33,895 nt of DNA from a bacterium (GTDB lineage Bacteria; Bacillota; Clostridia; Oscillospirales; Oscillospiraceae): positions 1 through 33,895 of the forward strand of contig SFQY01000027.1 of the NCBI GenBank assembly GCA_004562395.1, written 5' to 3'. Both the position numbers and the translations under genes were made by a program. Positions 1-9,120 of this stretch are shown here, in pieces. The notes under the pieces are model-generated. The model did no database searches, had not been told where the DNA came from, and saw only the letters and a list, made by a program, of their open reading frames with translations. Numbering within the stretch: the first letter of the stretch is position 1; every line of letters starts with the position of its first letter.

Positions 1-124
1 TTTTTAACGAAATGCATACAAATTCGGAACAGATCGCCGTTCCTCATCCGCCCCAGTGTGCGCACTGGGGCACCTTCCCCCCGGGGGAAGGTATGGTGCA
101 GCGCATCTCTGTAAATTCCAATTT
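1..124. repeat. Family A hairpin repeat, copy A1 (right part only)
   Basis: Right half of a MITE-like repeat also found at 7895-8104, 16627-16852 and 18649-18865. It contains the inner hairpin CCCAGTGTGCGCACTGGG and the terminal self-palindrome CCTTCCCCCCGGGGGAAGG. The stretch 71-124 is identical to 8051-8104 in copy A2. The left part lies off the window. No transposase is nearby, so it would be non-autonomous. Confidence 0.75.
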
Positions 125-226
125 ATCGGGCGGGTGAGGAAAACCGATATGCCCAACGATCCTTTTCACGTTTGGTTGCCGTTGTCCCCGTGCAATGGGG
201 CTGACGGGCACAGCGGAAGACACATG

Positions 227-269
227 AAAAATCCCCGGAGCGGTTGACCAGACCGCACCGGGGATTTTT
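227..269 (+). terminator. Rho-independent terminator
   Basis: AAAATCCCCGG pairs with CCGGGGATTTTT, with an inner CGGT/ACCG stem, and a T run follows. It probably ends a gene lying left of the window. The A run on the other side allows bidirectional use. The stretch 270-455 is AT-rich and holds no gene I can support. Confidence 0.7.
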
Positions 270-455
270 CAGAGAAAAAGAGAGGTAAGAAAATGAAAAA
301 GAGTGTGTAATCATTTCTACGTCCTTATTATAATCCGGGGGTATTAAAAAATAAGGGTTTAAATATTAAATATGTATTAAGCAAGTAAAATATGAAAACT
401 GTATTTTGTGCAGATTGCCAGTTGTGAACAATTTGTAGCATCTTGGATCAGGCCC

Positions 456-483
456 TTGACTTTTTGGAAAAATGGAGTATAGT
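456..483 (+). promoter_or_regulatory. clpB promoter (-35/-10)
   Basis: TTGACT at 456-461 and TATAGT at 478-483 with a 16-base spacer. Transcription would start just upstream of the CIRCE operator, as usual for HrcA-controlled genes. Confidence 0.65.
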
Positions 484-497
484 TAAGACAAAAGAAA

Positions 498-524
498 TTA
501 GCACTCTTAATGCGAGAGTGCTAA
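498..524 (+). promoter_or_regulatory. CIRCE operator (HrcA site) of clpB
   Basis: Perfect match to the CIRCE consensus: TTAGCACTC, nine bases, GAGTGCTAA. HrcA binds this site and represses transcription until heat shock draws away GroEL. It lies 22 bases before the clpB start, so it is also in the mRNA leader. Confidence 0.95.
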
Positions 525-546
525 AATGGAAAGGAAGGATAGCTGT

Positions 547-3138
547 ATGAATTTTAATAGCTATACCCAGAAGTCTCTGGAAGCGGTCCAGAGCGCGAGA
601 GAATTGGCTGTGCGCAATTCCCATCAGCAGCTTGAGCAGGTTCATCTGCTTCTGGCCCTTCTGCGCCAGGACGGGGGACTGATCCCTCAGCTGCTGCGGA
701 AGATGGATGTCACCGTGGAAAGCCTGGAGGCGGCGGCGGAGACGGAGCTTCGGAAGATCCCCGCCGTGAAGACCAGCCGGGAGGCGGACCGGTTCTATAT
801 CACCGCCGACATGGACGCCACCTTTACGGCGGCGGAGGAACTGGCCAAAACCATGAAGGACGATTTCGTCTCCGTGGAGCATCTGTTCCTGGGACTGCTG
901 GACACCGCCCGGGGCGGCGTGAAGAATCTGTTTGAAACCTACCGCATCACCAAGGAGAATGCCCTGAAGGCCCTGCAGGCGGTCCGGGGCAACCAGCGTG
1001 TCACCTCCGACAGCCCCGAGGGCACCTATGACGCCCTGGAGAAGTACGGCACCGATCTGGTGAAGCGGGCCAGGGAGCAGAAGATGGACCCGGTCATCGG
1101 CCGTGACGAGGAGATCCGCAACGTGGTGCGGATCCTGTCCCGGAAGACCAAGAATAATCCCGTCCTCATCGGCGAGCCCGGCGTGGGCAAAACCGCCATC
1201 GCCGAGGGCCTGGCCCAGCGGATCGTGAAGAAGGACGTGCCCAAATCCCTGCAGGACAAGACCATCTTCTCCCTGGATATGGGCGCTCTGATCGCGGGCG
1301 CCAAGTACCGGGGCGAATTTGAGGAGCGGCTGAAGGCCGTGCTGAATGAGGTCAAGCAGTCCGAGGGGCGGATCATCCTGTTCATCGATGAGCTGCACAC
1401 CATCGTGGGCGCGGGCAAGACCGAGGGCAGCATGGACGCGGGGAACCTCCTGAAGCCCATGCTGGCCCGGGGCGAGCTGCACTGCATCGGCGCCACCACC
1501 CTGGATGAGTACCGCCAGTATATCGAGAAGGACGCGGCTCTGGAGCGCCGGTTCCAGCCGGTGCAAGTGGATGAGCCTACGGTGGAGGACACCATCGCCA
1601 TCCTCCGGGGTCTGAAGGAGCGTTACGAGGTGTTCCACGGCGTCAAGATCGCGGACTCCGCCATTATTGCCGCCGCGACCCTTTCCCACCGCTATATCAC
1701 CGACCGGTTCCTGCCGGACAAGGCCATCGACCTCATCGACGAGGCCTGCGCCCAGATCCGGACGGAAATGGACTCCATGCCCACGGAGCTGGACGCCGTC
1801 TCCCGGAAGATCATCCAGATGGAGATCGAGGAAGCGGCGCTGAAAAAGGAGGAGGACGAGCTGTCCAGAGGCCGTCTGGCGGAGCTGCAGAAGGAGCTGG
1901 CGGAGGAGCGTGACAGGTTCAACGCCATGAAGGCCCAGTGGGAGAACGAGAAGAACGCCATCGGCAAGGTCCAGCAGCTGCGGGAGAAGATCGAGGATCT
2001 GAACCGGCAGATCGAGGCTGCGGAGCAGCGCTACGACCTGGAAAAGGCCGCGGAGCTGAAATACGGCCGCCTGCCGGAGGCCCAGCGGCAGCTGGAGGAA
2101 GAGGAGCGCCGGGCCCAGTCCGCCAAGGAGAGCAACATCTTAAGGGACCGGGTCACCGATGAGGAGATTGCCAAAATCGTGGAGCGCTGGACCGGCATCC
2201 CCGTGTCCCGGCTGGTCCAGGGGGAGCGGGAGAAGCTGCTGCATCTGGACGAGACCTTGCACCAGCGGGTGGTGGGCCAGGACGAGGCCGTCCAGGCCGT
2301 CACCGAGGCCATTCAGCGCAGCCGCGCGGGCATTCAGGATCCCAACCGGCCCATCGGCTCCTTCCTGTTCCTGGGTCCCACCGGCGTGGGCAAGACCGAG
2401 CTGGCCAAGACCCTGGCCCAGGCCCTGTTCGACGACGAGAACAACCTGGTGCGCATCGACATGTCCGAGTATATGGAGAAATTCTCCGTGTCCCGGCTCA
2501 TCGGCGCGCCTCCGGGATACGTGGGCTACGAGGAGGGCGGCCAGCTGACGGAGGCCGTCCGCCGGAAGCCCTACTCCGTGGTCCTCTTTGACGAGGTGGA
2601 GAAGGCCCATCCCGATGTGTTCAACATCCTGCTGCAGGTGCTGGACGACGGCCGGATCACGGACTCCCAGGGCCGGACGGTGGATTTCAAGAACACCATC
2701 CTGATCCTGACCTCCAACCTGGGCTCCGAGTATCTGCTGGGCGGCGTCAAGGAGGACGGAACCATCGACGAGAACGCCAAGGCTCAGGTCCAGGCGCTGC
2801 TGCGCCGGACCTTCCGGCCGGAATTCCTGAACCGTCTGGACGAGATCGTGTTCTACAAGCCCCTGACCCGGGAGAATGTGATGCAGATCATCGACCTGCA
2901 GATCGCCAAGCTGAACCAGCGCCTTGAGGACCAGCAGATCACCTGCCAGCTGACCAAGGCGGCCAAGGACGCCATTGTGGACGCCTCCTACGATCCTCAG
3001 TACGGTGCCCGGCCTCTGCGGCGCTACGTCCAGCACACCGTGGAGACCATGCTCAGCAAGCGCCTGCTGAGAGGCGACATCACCCCCGGCCAGACGGTGA
3101 CGGTGGACGCCGTAGACGGCGAGCTGACCATGAGATAA
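547..3138 (+). CDS. clpB: ATP-dependent disaggregase ClpB (Hsp100)
   Basis: Cytoplasmic AAA+ chaperone that pulls polypeptides out of aggregates together with DnaK. The 863 residues match the usual ClpB length of about 860. The order is an N-terminal Clp_N repeat domain (1-145), the first ATPase module (Walker A GEPGVGKT at 209-216, Walker B Asp281/Glu282), a long coiled-coil middle domain (about 410-530, Glu/Lys/Arg-rich) that marks ClpB rather than ClpC, then the second ATPase module (GPTGVGKT at 610-617, Walker B Asp682/Glu683) and the C-terminal D2-small domain. I chose the ATG at 547, preceded by AAGGAAGG at good spacing. An upstream in-frame ATG at 526 abuts the CIRCE operator and is unlikely. 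It stands alone, with its own promoter, CIRCE and terminator. Confidence 0.97.
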   Translation: MNFNSYTQKSLEAVQSARELAVRNSHQQLEQVHLLLALLRQDGGLIPQLLRKMDVTVESLEAAAETELRKIPAVKTSREADRFYITADMDATFTAAEELAKTMKDDFVSVEHLFLGLLDTARGGVKNLFETYRITKENALKALQAVRGNQRVTSDSPEGTYDALEKYGTDLVKRAREQKMDPVIGRDEEIRNVVRILSRKTKNNPVLIGEPGVGKTAIAEGLAQRIVKKDVPKSLQDKTIFSLDMGALIAGAKYRGEFEERLKAVLNEVKQSEGRIILFIDELHTIVGAGKTEGSMDAGNLLKPMLARGELHCIGATTLDEYRQYIEKDAALERRFQPVQVDEPTVEDTIAILRGLKERYEVFHGVKIADSAIIAAATLSHRYITDRFLPDKAIDLIDEACAQIRTEMDSMPTELDAVSRKIIQMEIEEAALKKEEDELSRGRLAELQKELAEERDRFNAMKAQWENEKNAIGKVQQLREKIEDLNRQIEAAEQRYDLEKAAELKYGRLPEAQRQLEEEERRAQSAKESNILRDRVTDEEIAKIVERWTGIPVSRLVQGEREKLLHLDETLHQRVVGQDEAVQAVTEAIQRSRAGIQDPNRPIGSFLFLGPTGVGKTELAKTLAQALFDDENNLVRIDMSEYMEKFSVSRLIGAPPGYVGYEEGGQLTEAVRRKPYSVVLFDEVEKAHPDVFNILLQVLDDGRITDSQGRTVDFKNTILILTSNLGSEYLLGGVKEDGTIDENAKAQVQALLRRTFRPEFLNRLDEIVFYKPLTRENVMQIIDLQIAKLNQRLEDQQITCQLTKAAKDAIVDASYDPQYGARPLRRYVQHTVETMLSKRLLRGDITPGQTVTVDAVDGELTMR

Positions 3139-3144
3139 ACCAAT

Positions 3145-3177
3145 TCAGGCACCCCGAAAGGGGTGCCTGATTTTTTT
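3145..3177 (+). terminator. clpB terminator
   Basis: TCAGGCACCCC, GAAA tetraloop, GGGGTGCCTGA, then seven T. It starts seven bases after the clpB stop codon. Confidence 0.93.
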
Positions 3178-3189
3178 GTAAGGACGAGG

Positions 3190-3467
3190 GAAAGGATCGT
3201 TTCCCTTATGACGGCAGTTTGTTGGTTCCACTGGCGCGGCAGCGCTTAAGCCTTCTCCTTGAGGAGAAGGTGCCTCAGTCCGCAGACTGGGGCGGATGTG
3301 GTGTTGCGGTACACAGTTGCGATGATCGAGACATGTCGGCGAAAACGTACCGCTGCAACACCACATCAGTCACGCTTCGCGCGACAGCTTCTCCTCAAGG
3401 AGAAGCCTTTGGTGCGTATCCCGCTCTGGTGGAACCATCGCGCATTCGTACGATAAACGATCCTTTC
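3190..3467. repeat. Family B hairpin repeat, copy B1
   Basis: A repeat of about 278 bp with inverted ends GAAAGGATCGTTT (3190-3202) and AAACGATCCTTTC (3455-3467). Inside are two self-palindromes (CCTTCTCC-TTGA-GGAGAAGG at 3251-3270 and a matching one at 3387-3406), each followed inward by a smaller hairpin and by inverted GGATGTGGTGT/ACACCACATC arms. Copy B2 at 5611-5874 is the same element in opposite orientation. With the clpB terminator and the MATE promoter it fills the gap 3139-3636. No protein gene is evident. Confidence 0.8.
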
Positions 3468-3572
3468 TCATTTCGTTGTTCCCATTCGTTGAATGGACGC
3501 AAGGATCGACGCCTCCTGCGCCGCATCCAAGAAAACAGCCCCTTTTTGGCTGGGTTTTGTGCTGTTTATCCG

Positions 3573-3601
3573 TTGAAAGATTGGACTTTTGGTGCTATAC
3601 T
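3573..3601 (+). promoter_or_regulatory. Promoter of MATE gene
   Basis: TTGAAA at 3573-3578, 17 bases, TATACT at 3596-3601. The predicted start site is about 30 bases upstream of the start codon. Confidence 0.7.
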
Positions 3602-3636
3602 AGTAGGAAAATGTGAAAAAACAGAGAGGTGCGCAG

Positions 3637-4983
3637 ATGGAACAGCAAAGACTGTTTTCCAATCAGAAGTTGATCCGGCTGATCATTCCCCTGGTGATCG
3701 AGCAGGGGCTGACCATTCTGGTGGGCATGTGTGACGGGGTGATGGTGTCCTCCGTGGGAGAGGCGGCCATTTCCGGCGTTTCCCTGGTGGATATGATCAA
3801 CGCCGTGGTGCTGACGCTGTTCGCGGCCCTGGCCACCGGCGGCGCGGTGGTCACCAGCCAGTTCCTGGGGGCCCAGCAGATGGAAAAGGCCCGGCGCAGC
3901 GCCGGGCAGCTGGTGTGGATGGCCGCGGGCCTGGGCATGGCGGCCATGATTTTGTGCCTGGTCTTCGCCAAGGGGCTGCTGCGGCTGTTCTTCGGTTCCA
4001 TCGATGCCGACGTGATGGCCGCCGGGCTTTTGTACCTGCGGATCACCGCCCTGTCCTTCCCCTTTATCGCCCTGTACAACGCCGGAGCGGCGATTTTCCG
4101 CAGCGTGGGCAACAGCAAGGTATCCATGAAGGTCAGCGTGCTGATGAACATCATCAACGTGGTGGGAAATGCCGTCTGCATTTTCGCCCTGAAAATGGGC
4201 GTTGCGGGTGTGGCGGTGCCCACCCTGATCTCCCGGGCCGTGGCGGCTGTGCTGATTCTGGTGCTGGCGGCGAATCCCCGGCAGGAGCTGTACCTGCAGC
4301 GGGAGAGCTTGTTCCGGCTGGACCGCCGGATGATGGGCAGCATCCTGCACATCGGCATCCCCTCCGCCTGTGAGAACAGCTTCTTCCAGCTGGGACGGCT
4401 GGTGGTGGTCAGCATGATCGCCCTGTTCGGCACCACCCAGACCTCCGCCAACGCCGTGGCTAACACCCTGGACAGCGTGGGCATCATCATCGGCCAGGCC
4501 ATGAGCCTTGCCATGGTGACGGTGGTGGGCCAGAGCGTAGGCGCCGGGGATCCGGAGCAGGTGAAGTACTATGTCAAAAAGCTCATCGGCTGGTCCTATG
4601 TGCTGATGGGGATCTGCAATCTGCTGATCATCCTGTTTATCGATCCGTTGATCGGGCTGTACAGCTCCCTGTCCCCCGAAACGGTGCTGCTGGCCCGGCG
4701 GCTGGTGCTGATCCACTCGTCCTTCGCCATTCTGATGTGGCCGGTGGCTTTTGTACTGCCCAACGCCCTCCGGGCGGCCAACGACGTGCGCTTTACCATG
4801 TGGGTGGGCGTGGGCTCCATGATGGCCTTCCGGATCGCAGGCTCCTGGATCCTCTGCGTGCAGCTGGGCTGGGGGGCCATAGGCGTCTGGATCGCCATGA
4901 TCATCGACTGGGTGTGCCGCATCAGCTTCTTTGTGCCCCGGATGCTCTCGGGGAAGTGGCAGAGCAAATACGTGCCGGATTAA
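3637..4983 (+). CDS. MATE family efflux transporter
   Basis: Membrane antiporter of the multidrug and toxic compound extrusion (MATE) family, which expels cationic drugs or metabolites using Na+ or H+. It is 448 residues long, the normal length. About twelve hydrophobic helices fall in two six-helix halves. The first half opens with the typical IPLVIEQGLTILVGMCDGVM segment, followed by a GG-rich VVTSQFLGAQ loop, and the second half repeats the pattern (SMALVTVVGQSVGAG-like segment). The ATG at 3637 follows GAGAGGTG. A GTG at 3613 in frame has no better ribosome site. The gene converges on the pseudouridine synthase gene and their stop codons overlap. The substrate cannot be deduced. Confidence 0.92.
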   Translation: MEQQRLFSNQKLIRLIIPLVIEQGLTILVGMCDGVMVSSVGEAAISGVSLVDMINAVVLTLFAALATGGAVVTSQFLGAQQMEKARRSAGQLVWMAAGLGMAAMILCLVFAKGLLRLFFGSIDADVMAAGLLYLRITALSFPFIALYNAGAAIFRSVGNSKVSMKVSVLMNIINVVGNAVCIFALKMGVAGVAVPTLISRAVAAVLILVLAANPRQELYLQRESLFRLDRRMMGSILHIGIPSACENSFFQLGRLVVVSMIALFGTTQTSANAVANTLDSVGIIIGQAMSLAMVTVVGQSVGAGDPEQVKYYVKKLIGWSYVLMGICNLLIILFIDPLIGLYSSLSPETVLLARRLVLIHSSFAILMWPVAFVLPNALRAANDVRFTMWVGVGSMMAFRIAGSWILCVQLGWGAIGVWIAMIIDWVCRISFFVPRMLSGKWQSKYVPD

Positions 4984-5564
4984 GCCCAATCCGGCAGGGC
5001 TTCAAAGTCCTTGGTCTGCCCCCGCCAGGGGAAGGTGATCCGGCAGGAGAACAGCATCGGGGCTGGGGAGGAATCCCTGGCCCCGTATTTATGGTCGCCC
5101 ACCAGGGGAAAGCCCCGGCTGGAAAACTGCACCCGGATCTGGTGGCTCCGGCCGGTGTGGAGGCGGATCCGGACAAGGCTGCATTCTCCGGCGGAAAGGA
5201 CCCGGTATTCCAGCCGGGCTTTTTTCACCCCGCCCCGGAGCCGCTTCACCACGAATACCTTGTTTTTTCCGCTGTCCTTCCACAGAAGGTCCTCCCAGTC
5301 TCCGGTTTCCGGGGGCGTGCCGTGGACAAGGGCCACATATTCCTTGACCATGCTGCCCCCCTGGACGGCCCGGGACAGCTCCGCCGCCGCCTGCTTGGTC
5401 CGGGCGTAAACCATGACGCCGCCTACGTTTTTGTCCAGCCGGTGGATGGGGAAAATTTCCCCGCCCAGGATCTCCTTCAGCGCGGCAGGAACCTCCAGCT
5501 CGGAATCCAGGCCCACAGGCTTGACACAGACCGCCATGTCGCGGTCGGAATACAGAATTTCCAT
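4980..5564 (-). CDS. RluA-family pseudouridine synthase
   Basis: Isomerises specific uridines in rRNA or tRNA to pseudouridine. It has 194 residues, short for the family and without an N-terminal S4 domain, so it resembles the small single-domain members. The catalytic motif HRLDK is at 41-45 with catalytic Asp44, followed by VGGVMV. The later HTGRSHQIRVQF motif and the GDHKYG loop are also family marks. The start at 5564 follows GGAGGT with a 6-base gap; an upstream in-frame ATG at 5582 is poorer. The target base cannot be assigned. Confidence 0.9.
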   Translation of the reverse strand: MEILYSDRDMAVCVKPVGLDSELEVPAALKEILGGEIFPIHRLDKNVGGVMVYARTKQAAAELSRAVQGGSMVKEYVALVHGTPPETGDWEDLLWKDSGKNKVFVVKRLRGGVKKARLEYRVLSAGECSLVRIRLHTGRSHQIRVQFSSRGFPLVGDHKYGARDSSPAPMLFSCRITFPWRGQTKDFEALPDWA

Positions 5565-5610
5565 GGGATGACCTCCAGTCATTGGGAAGATGAAAAGAAA
5601 TTTCTCAGAT

Positions 5611-5874
5611 AAAGGATCGTTTCGCGCAGCAAGTACGATGGTTCCACCAGGGTGGGATGCTCACCAAAGGCTTCTCCTTGAGGAGAAGCTGTCTCGCAAA
5701 GCGAGACTGATGTGGTGTTACCGCGGTACGTTTTCGCCGAAATGTCTCGATCATCGCAACTGGGTGCCGCACACCACATCCGCCCCAGGCTGCGGCCTGG
5801 GGCACCTTCTCCTCAAGGAGAAGGCTTGGGCGCTACCGCGCCGCAGGAACCAAAGAAGCGTAAACGATCATTTC
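5611..5874. repeat. Family B hairpin repeat, copy B2 (inverted relative to B1)
   Basis: Ends AAAGGATCGTTT (5611-5622) and AAACGATCATTT (from 5862). Its reverse complement aligns along its length with copy B1 at 3190-3467, including the central segment GTTGCGATGATCGAGACAT. One inner hairpin differs (CCCCAGGCTGCGGCCTGGGG here) while keeping pairing, so the stems look conserved by compensation. It fills the gap 5565-5997 with no gene. Confidence 0.8.
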
Positions 5875-5997
5875 CGTGAGGGGAAGGAAATGGGTACCCG
5901 TTTGCTGGACAGTATACCATATTTCCCCGTTTTTCGGAAGGGGAGACCTTGACAAAATATAGTATAATATAGAAAGAGAAGAAACGGAGGATGTGTT

Positions 5998-7758
5998 ATG
6001 ACCACCAAAGACTACCAGCGCATGTCGCCCCTGCGCATTTTCCTGAGCTATTTCAAACGGCATAAGGGCCTGTTTGCCATTGACGTGCTCTGCGCCGTGG
6101 GCATCGCGGCCATTGATCTGGCCTTCCCCCTGGTGACCCGCAGCGCTCTGTATGATCTGCTGCCCAATCAGCTGTACCGGACCTTTTTCCTCATTATGGC
6201 GGCGGTGCTGGTCAGCTACCTGCTGCGGTCGCTGCTGAATTTCATCGTGACCTATTACGGCCACACCTTCGGCATCCGGGTGGAGGCGGACATCCGCCGG
6301 GACCTGTTCCACCACATGCAGGAGCTGAGCTTTGATTTTTACGACCGCAACCGCACCGGCAAGCTCATGGCCCGGCTGACCTCCGATCTGTTCGAGCTGA
6401 CGGAGCTGGCCCACCACGGCCCGGAGGATCTGCTGACCTCCCTGCTGACCATCATCGGCGCCCTGATCGTCATGGGCTCCATCCGCTGGCAGCTGGCGGT
6501 GGTGGTGGCGCTGACCATTCCGGTGTTCCTTTTTGTGGTGATGCTCCTGCGGGGGCGCATGGGCCGGGCCTCCGCCGCCGCCAAGGAAAAGACCGGTCAC
6601 ATCAATCAGGAGATCGAGAGCAGCCTCTCCGGCGTCCGCACCGCCAAGGCCTTTGCCAACGAGGCCACCGAGGGCCGCCGCTTTGACGCAGCCAACGAGA
6701 TTTTCAAAACCTCCAAGCGGGAATTCCACAAGGCTATGGGCATGTTCCACAGCACTACGGAGTTCTTTTTGTGCAGTCTCAACGTCATCGTCATCGGCTT
6801 CGGCGGCTATTACGTGATGAAGGGGGAAATGGACTACCGGGATCTGGTGACCTTCAGCCTGTACATCTCCTCCTTTGTCAGCCCCATGCGCAAGCTTTCC
6901 AGCTTTTCCGAGATGTTCGCCAACGGCTTTGCCGGTCTGAACCGGTTCGTGGAGGTCATGCGCATGGAGCCCACGGTGCAGGATAAGCCCGACGCCAAGG
7001 AGCTGAAGAACGTCCGGGGCGATATCCTGGTGGACAAAGTCTCCTTCGCCTACGACGGGGATCTGGCGGTGCTGCACGATGTGAGCCTGCATGTGGCCCC
7101 CGGAGAGACCGTGGCCATTGTGGGACCCTCCGGCGGCGGCAAGAGTACCCTGTGCCAGCTGGTTCCCAGGTTCTATGATGTGACCTCCGGCTCCATCCGG
7201 ATTGACGGCATGGACCTGCGGGATGTGACCCAGCGGAGCATCCATGAGAATCTGGGCATCGTCCAGCAGGACGTGTTCCTCTTTGCCGACACGGTTTTTG
7301 AAAACATCCGCTACGGCAAGCCCGACGCCACCATGGAAGAGGTGGTGGAAGCGGCGAAGAAGGCGGAGATCTACGACGACATTCTGGCCATGCCCGAGGG
7401 CTTCCAGACCTATGTGGGCGAGCGGGGGACCCTGCTTTCCGGCGGCCAGAAGCAGCGGATCGCCATTGCCCGGATCTTCCTGAAGAATCCGCCCATTCTG
7501 ATCCTGGACGAGGCCACCTCCGCCCTGGACTCCGTGACGGAGGCCAAGATTCAGCGGGCCTTCGACAATCTGGCGGCGGGCCGGACCACCCTGATCATCG
7601 CCCATCGCCTCAGTACCATCCGCAGCGCCAATCGCATCGTGTCCATTGCCGACGGCGTGATCACCGAATGCGGCACCCACCAGGAGCTGCTGGAAAAGGG
7701 CGGCATCTACGCCGAGCTGTACAAAACCCAGAACGCCCTGGCCCTGGAAGCTCTGTGA
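5998..7758 (+). CDS. ABC exporter half-transporter (MsbA/multidrug type)
   Basis: Fused membrane and ATPase half-transporter of 586 residues that should work as a dimer to export a lipid, peptide or drug. Residues 1-330 are the six-helix type I exporter membrane domain. The nucleotide-binding domain follows, with Walker A GPSGGGKST (376-384), signature LSGGQ (480-484), Walker B ILILDEATSALD (Asp504, catalytic Glu505) and the switch His in IIAHRLST. All catalytic residues are intact. The start has GGAGGATGTGTT upstream. It stands alone with its own strong terminator and no partner half-transporter, which favours a homodimer. The substrate is unknown. Confidence 0.93.
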   Translation: MTTKDYQRMSPLRIFLSYFKRHKGLFAIDVLCAVGIAAIDLAFPLVTRSALYDLLPNQLYRTFFLIMAAVLVSYLLRSLLNFIVTYYGHTFGIRVEADIRRDLFHHMQELSFDFYDRNRTGKLMARLTSDLFELTELAHHGPEDLLTSLLTIIGALIVMGSIRWQLAVVVALTIPVFLFVVMLLRGRMGRASAAAKEKTGHINQEIESSLSGVRTAKAFANEATEGRRFDAANEIFKTSKREFHKAMGMFHSTTEFFLCSLNVIVIGFGGYYVMKGEMDYRDLVTFSLYISSFVSPMRKLSSFSEMFANGFAGLNRFVEVMRMEPTVQDKPDAKELKNVRGDILVDKVSFAYDGDLAVLHDVSLHVAPGETVAIVGPSGGGKSTLCQLVPRFYDVTSGSIRIDGMDLRDVTQRSIHENLGIVQQDVFLFADTVFENIRYGKPDATMEEVVEAAKKAEIYDDILAMPEGFQTYVGERGTLLSGGQKQRIAIARIFLKNPPILILDEATSALDSVTEAKIQRAFDNLAAGRTTLIIAHRLSTIRSANRIVSIADGVITECGTHQELLEKGGIYAELYKTQNALALEAL

Positions 7759-7837
7759 TACCCGTCCGGCGAATCCGAACCGTCGGGGATTTCCGTGTGT
7801 CCTGACCCGGGCCGGAATGGGCCTTCGGTTACGCGAA

Positions 7838-7877
7838 AAAACTGCCGTTTCCTCCGGCCGGAGGGAACGGCAGTTTT
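7838..7877 (+). terminator. Terminator after the ABC exporter gene
   Basis: A 40-base near-perfect palindrome: AAAACTGCCGTT pairs with AACGGCAGTTTT and the centre TCCTCCGG/CCGGAGGG also pairs. It ends in four T and could work on both strands. Confidence 0.8.
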
Positions 7878-7894
7878 GCAATCAGCTGCCCGAT

Positions 7895-8104
7895 AAACAG
7901 GTGTTTGTAAGGACGAGTGCCGCACAATACCTTCCCCCGGGGGGAAGGGGGACCGCGAAGCGGTGGATGAGGAATGGCGACACCTTCCCATTCTCAATGC
8001 AGTCAAGTCAAAGAGTACAACCTTTTCCCCCCAGTGTGCGCTACTTAAGCACCTTCCCCCCGGGGGAAGGTATGGTGCAGCGCATCTCTGTAAATTCCAA
8101 TTTG
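7895..8104. repeat. Family A hairpin repeat, copy A2
   Basis: Both ends are present. The left self-palindrome is at 7927-7948 (ATACCTTCCCCC then GGGGGGAAGG) and the right one at 8052-8073 is its inverted counterpart. The left inner hairpin ACCGCGAAGCGGT is intact. The right inner hairpin is disrupted (CCAGTGTGCGCTACTTAAGC), unlike the other copies. It fills most of 7759-8133, which has no gene. Confidence 0.8.
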
Positions 8105-8133
8105 CTTACCAATGCCGGCAATCGAATGGACGG

Positions 8134-9018
8134 TTATTTGCCGGCGGCGGCCAGAAGCTGACGCAGGTAGACGGCGTTTTCCTCCAGCTTTTCCCGGGTG
8201 GGCTTTTCGTTGGAGAAGTCCTCCACGGACAGAGCGCCGTCGTAGCCCACCTTGACCAGGGCCTCCACCAGGGCCTTCAGGTTGGCGGAGCCCTTCTTCA
8301 GGGGCATCCAGCTCTGGACGTACTTGGTGGCGCCGAATTCATCCTCCCCGGCGGGGACCAGGGCGGCGTTCTTGATATGGACGTGGCCCAGGTACGCGCC
8401 CAGCATGTCGAAGCTCTTGGTGTAATCCTCATAGCCCTCGTAGACCATGTTGCCCGGATCGAAGATGACGCCGAAGTAGTTGGGGTCGAAGCCCTCCAGA
8501 ACCCGCATGGCGGCGCTGGCGCTGGAGACGATCATGCCGTGGTGGGTCTCGATGAGAAGCTTGATGCCGTATTTCTTCAGCATGGGCTCCACGTGGCGCA
8601 GGTAGGCCCGGGTGTCCTCCAGCTGCTGGGCGTAGGGCTTCTTGGGGTCATACCGGTCCATGGGGCCCCGGATGCTCTTGCAGCCGATGGCCTGGGCGGC
8701 CTTCAGAACGTTTTCCAGGGTCTCGTCGTCTCCCCGGAGGGTGGTGGCCAGGTTGACGATCTCAAGGCCCGCCTCGTCGCAGAGCTTTTTGGCGTTGAGG
8801 CACTCCTCCACAATGTTGGCCACATTCAGGGTGGACTTGTTGTCCAGCCAGTAGCGGAAGGCGTAGGGATCCACGCCCTTGGGGAACATGGACCGGGGCA
8901 CCCCGGCGGTGGAGTCCACCCGCCATTCCACGGCGTCGTAGCCCATTTCCTTGATCAGGGCAACGGACTCGGGGATGTTGTACTCGGGCAGGCTGACGGT
9001 GTAAACGGATAATTTCAT
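8134..9018 (-). CDS. Sugar phosphate isomerase/epimerase (xylose isomerase-like TIM barrel)
   Basis: A 294-residue protein of the AP_endonuc_2/xylose isomerase-like barrel family, which isomerises or epimerises sugars or inositol-derived keto acids with a divalent metal. Likely metal ligands are Glu157 (LLIETHHG), Asp187 (VIFDPGN), His214 (GHVHIKNA) and Glu266 (LSVEDF), spaced as in the family. The start has GGAGAG 8 bases upstream. No sugar transporter or kinase sits beside it, so the substrate is open. IolE, hydroxypyruvate isomerase and tagatose epimerase are the alternatives. Confidence 0.85.
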   Translation of the reverse strand: MKLSVYTVSLPEYNIPESVALIKEMGYDAVEWRVDSTAGVPRSMFPKGVDPYAFRYWLDNKSTLNVANIVEECLNAKKLCDEAGLEIVNLATTLRGDDETLENVLKAAQAIGCKSIRGPMDRYDPKKPYAQQLEDTRAYLRHVEPMLKKYGIKLLIETHHGMIVSSASAAMRVLEGFDPNYFGVIFDPGNMVYEGYEDYTKSFDMLGAYLGHVHIKNAALVPAGEDEFGATKYVQSWMPLKKGSANLKALVEALVKVGYDGALSVEDFSNEKPTREKLEENAVYLRQLLAAAGK

Positions 9019-9052
9019 GGCGCATCTCTCCTTTTTGATATTCTATGTGCAT

Positions 9053-9081
9053 TATATCGTAGAAGAGGGAGAAATACAAGG
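9053..9081 (-). promoter_or_regulatory. Promoter of the sugar isomerase gene
   Basis: On the minus strand: TTGTAT (9076-9081), 17 bases, TATAAT (9053-9058). It lies 35 bases upstream of the start codon. Confidence 0.7.
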
Positions 9082-9120
9082 GGGTAGATGGTGGTTATGC
9101 ATAAAAATACGGAGAAGACA

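Noticed and set aside
448..1689. Long minus-strand ORF (413 residues) opposite clpB, and similar long ORFs opposite MATE, ABC, argS, htpG and ATP-grasp genes
   Set aside because: High-GC third positions in the real genes leave the opposite frames open. Their products are His/Gln/Gly/Leu-rich low-complexity strings without ribosome sites.
3525..3560. CAGCC/GGCTG hairpin before the MATE promoter as a terminator
   Set aside because: Five-base stem and interrupted T tail; too weak to claim.
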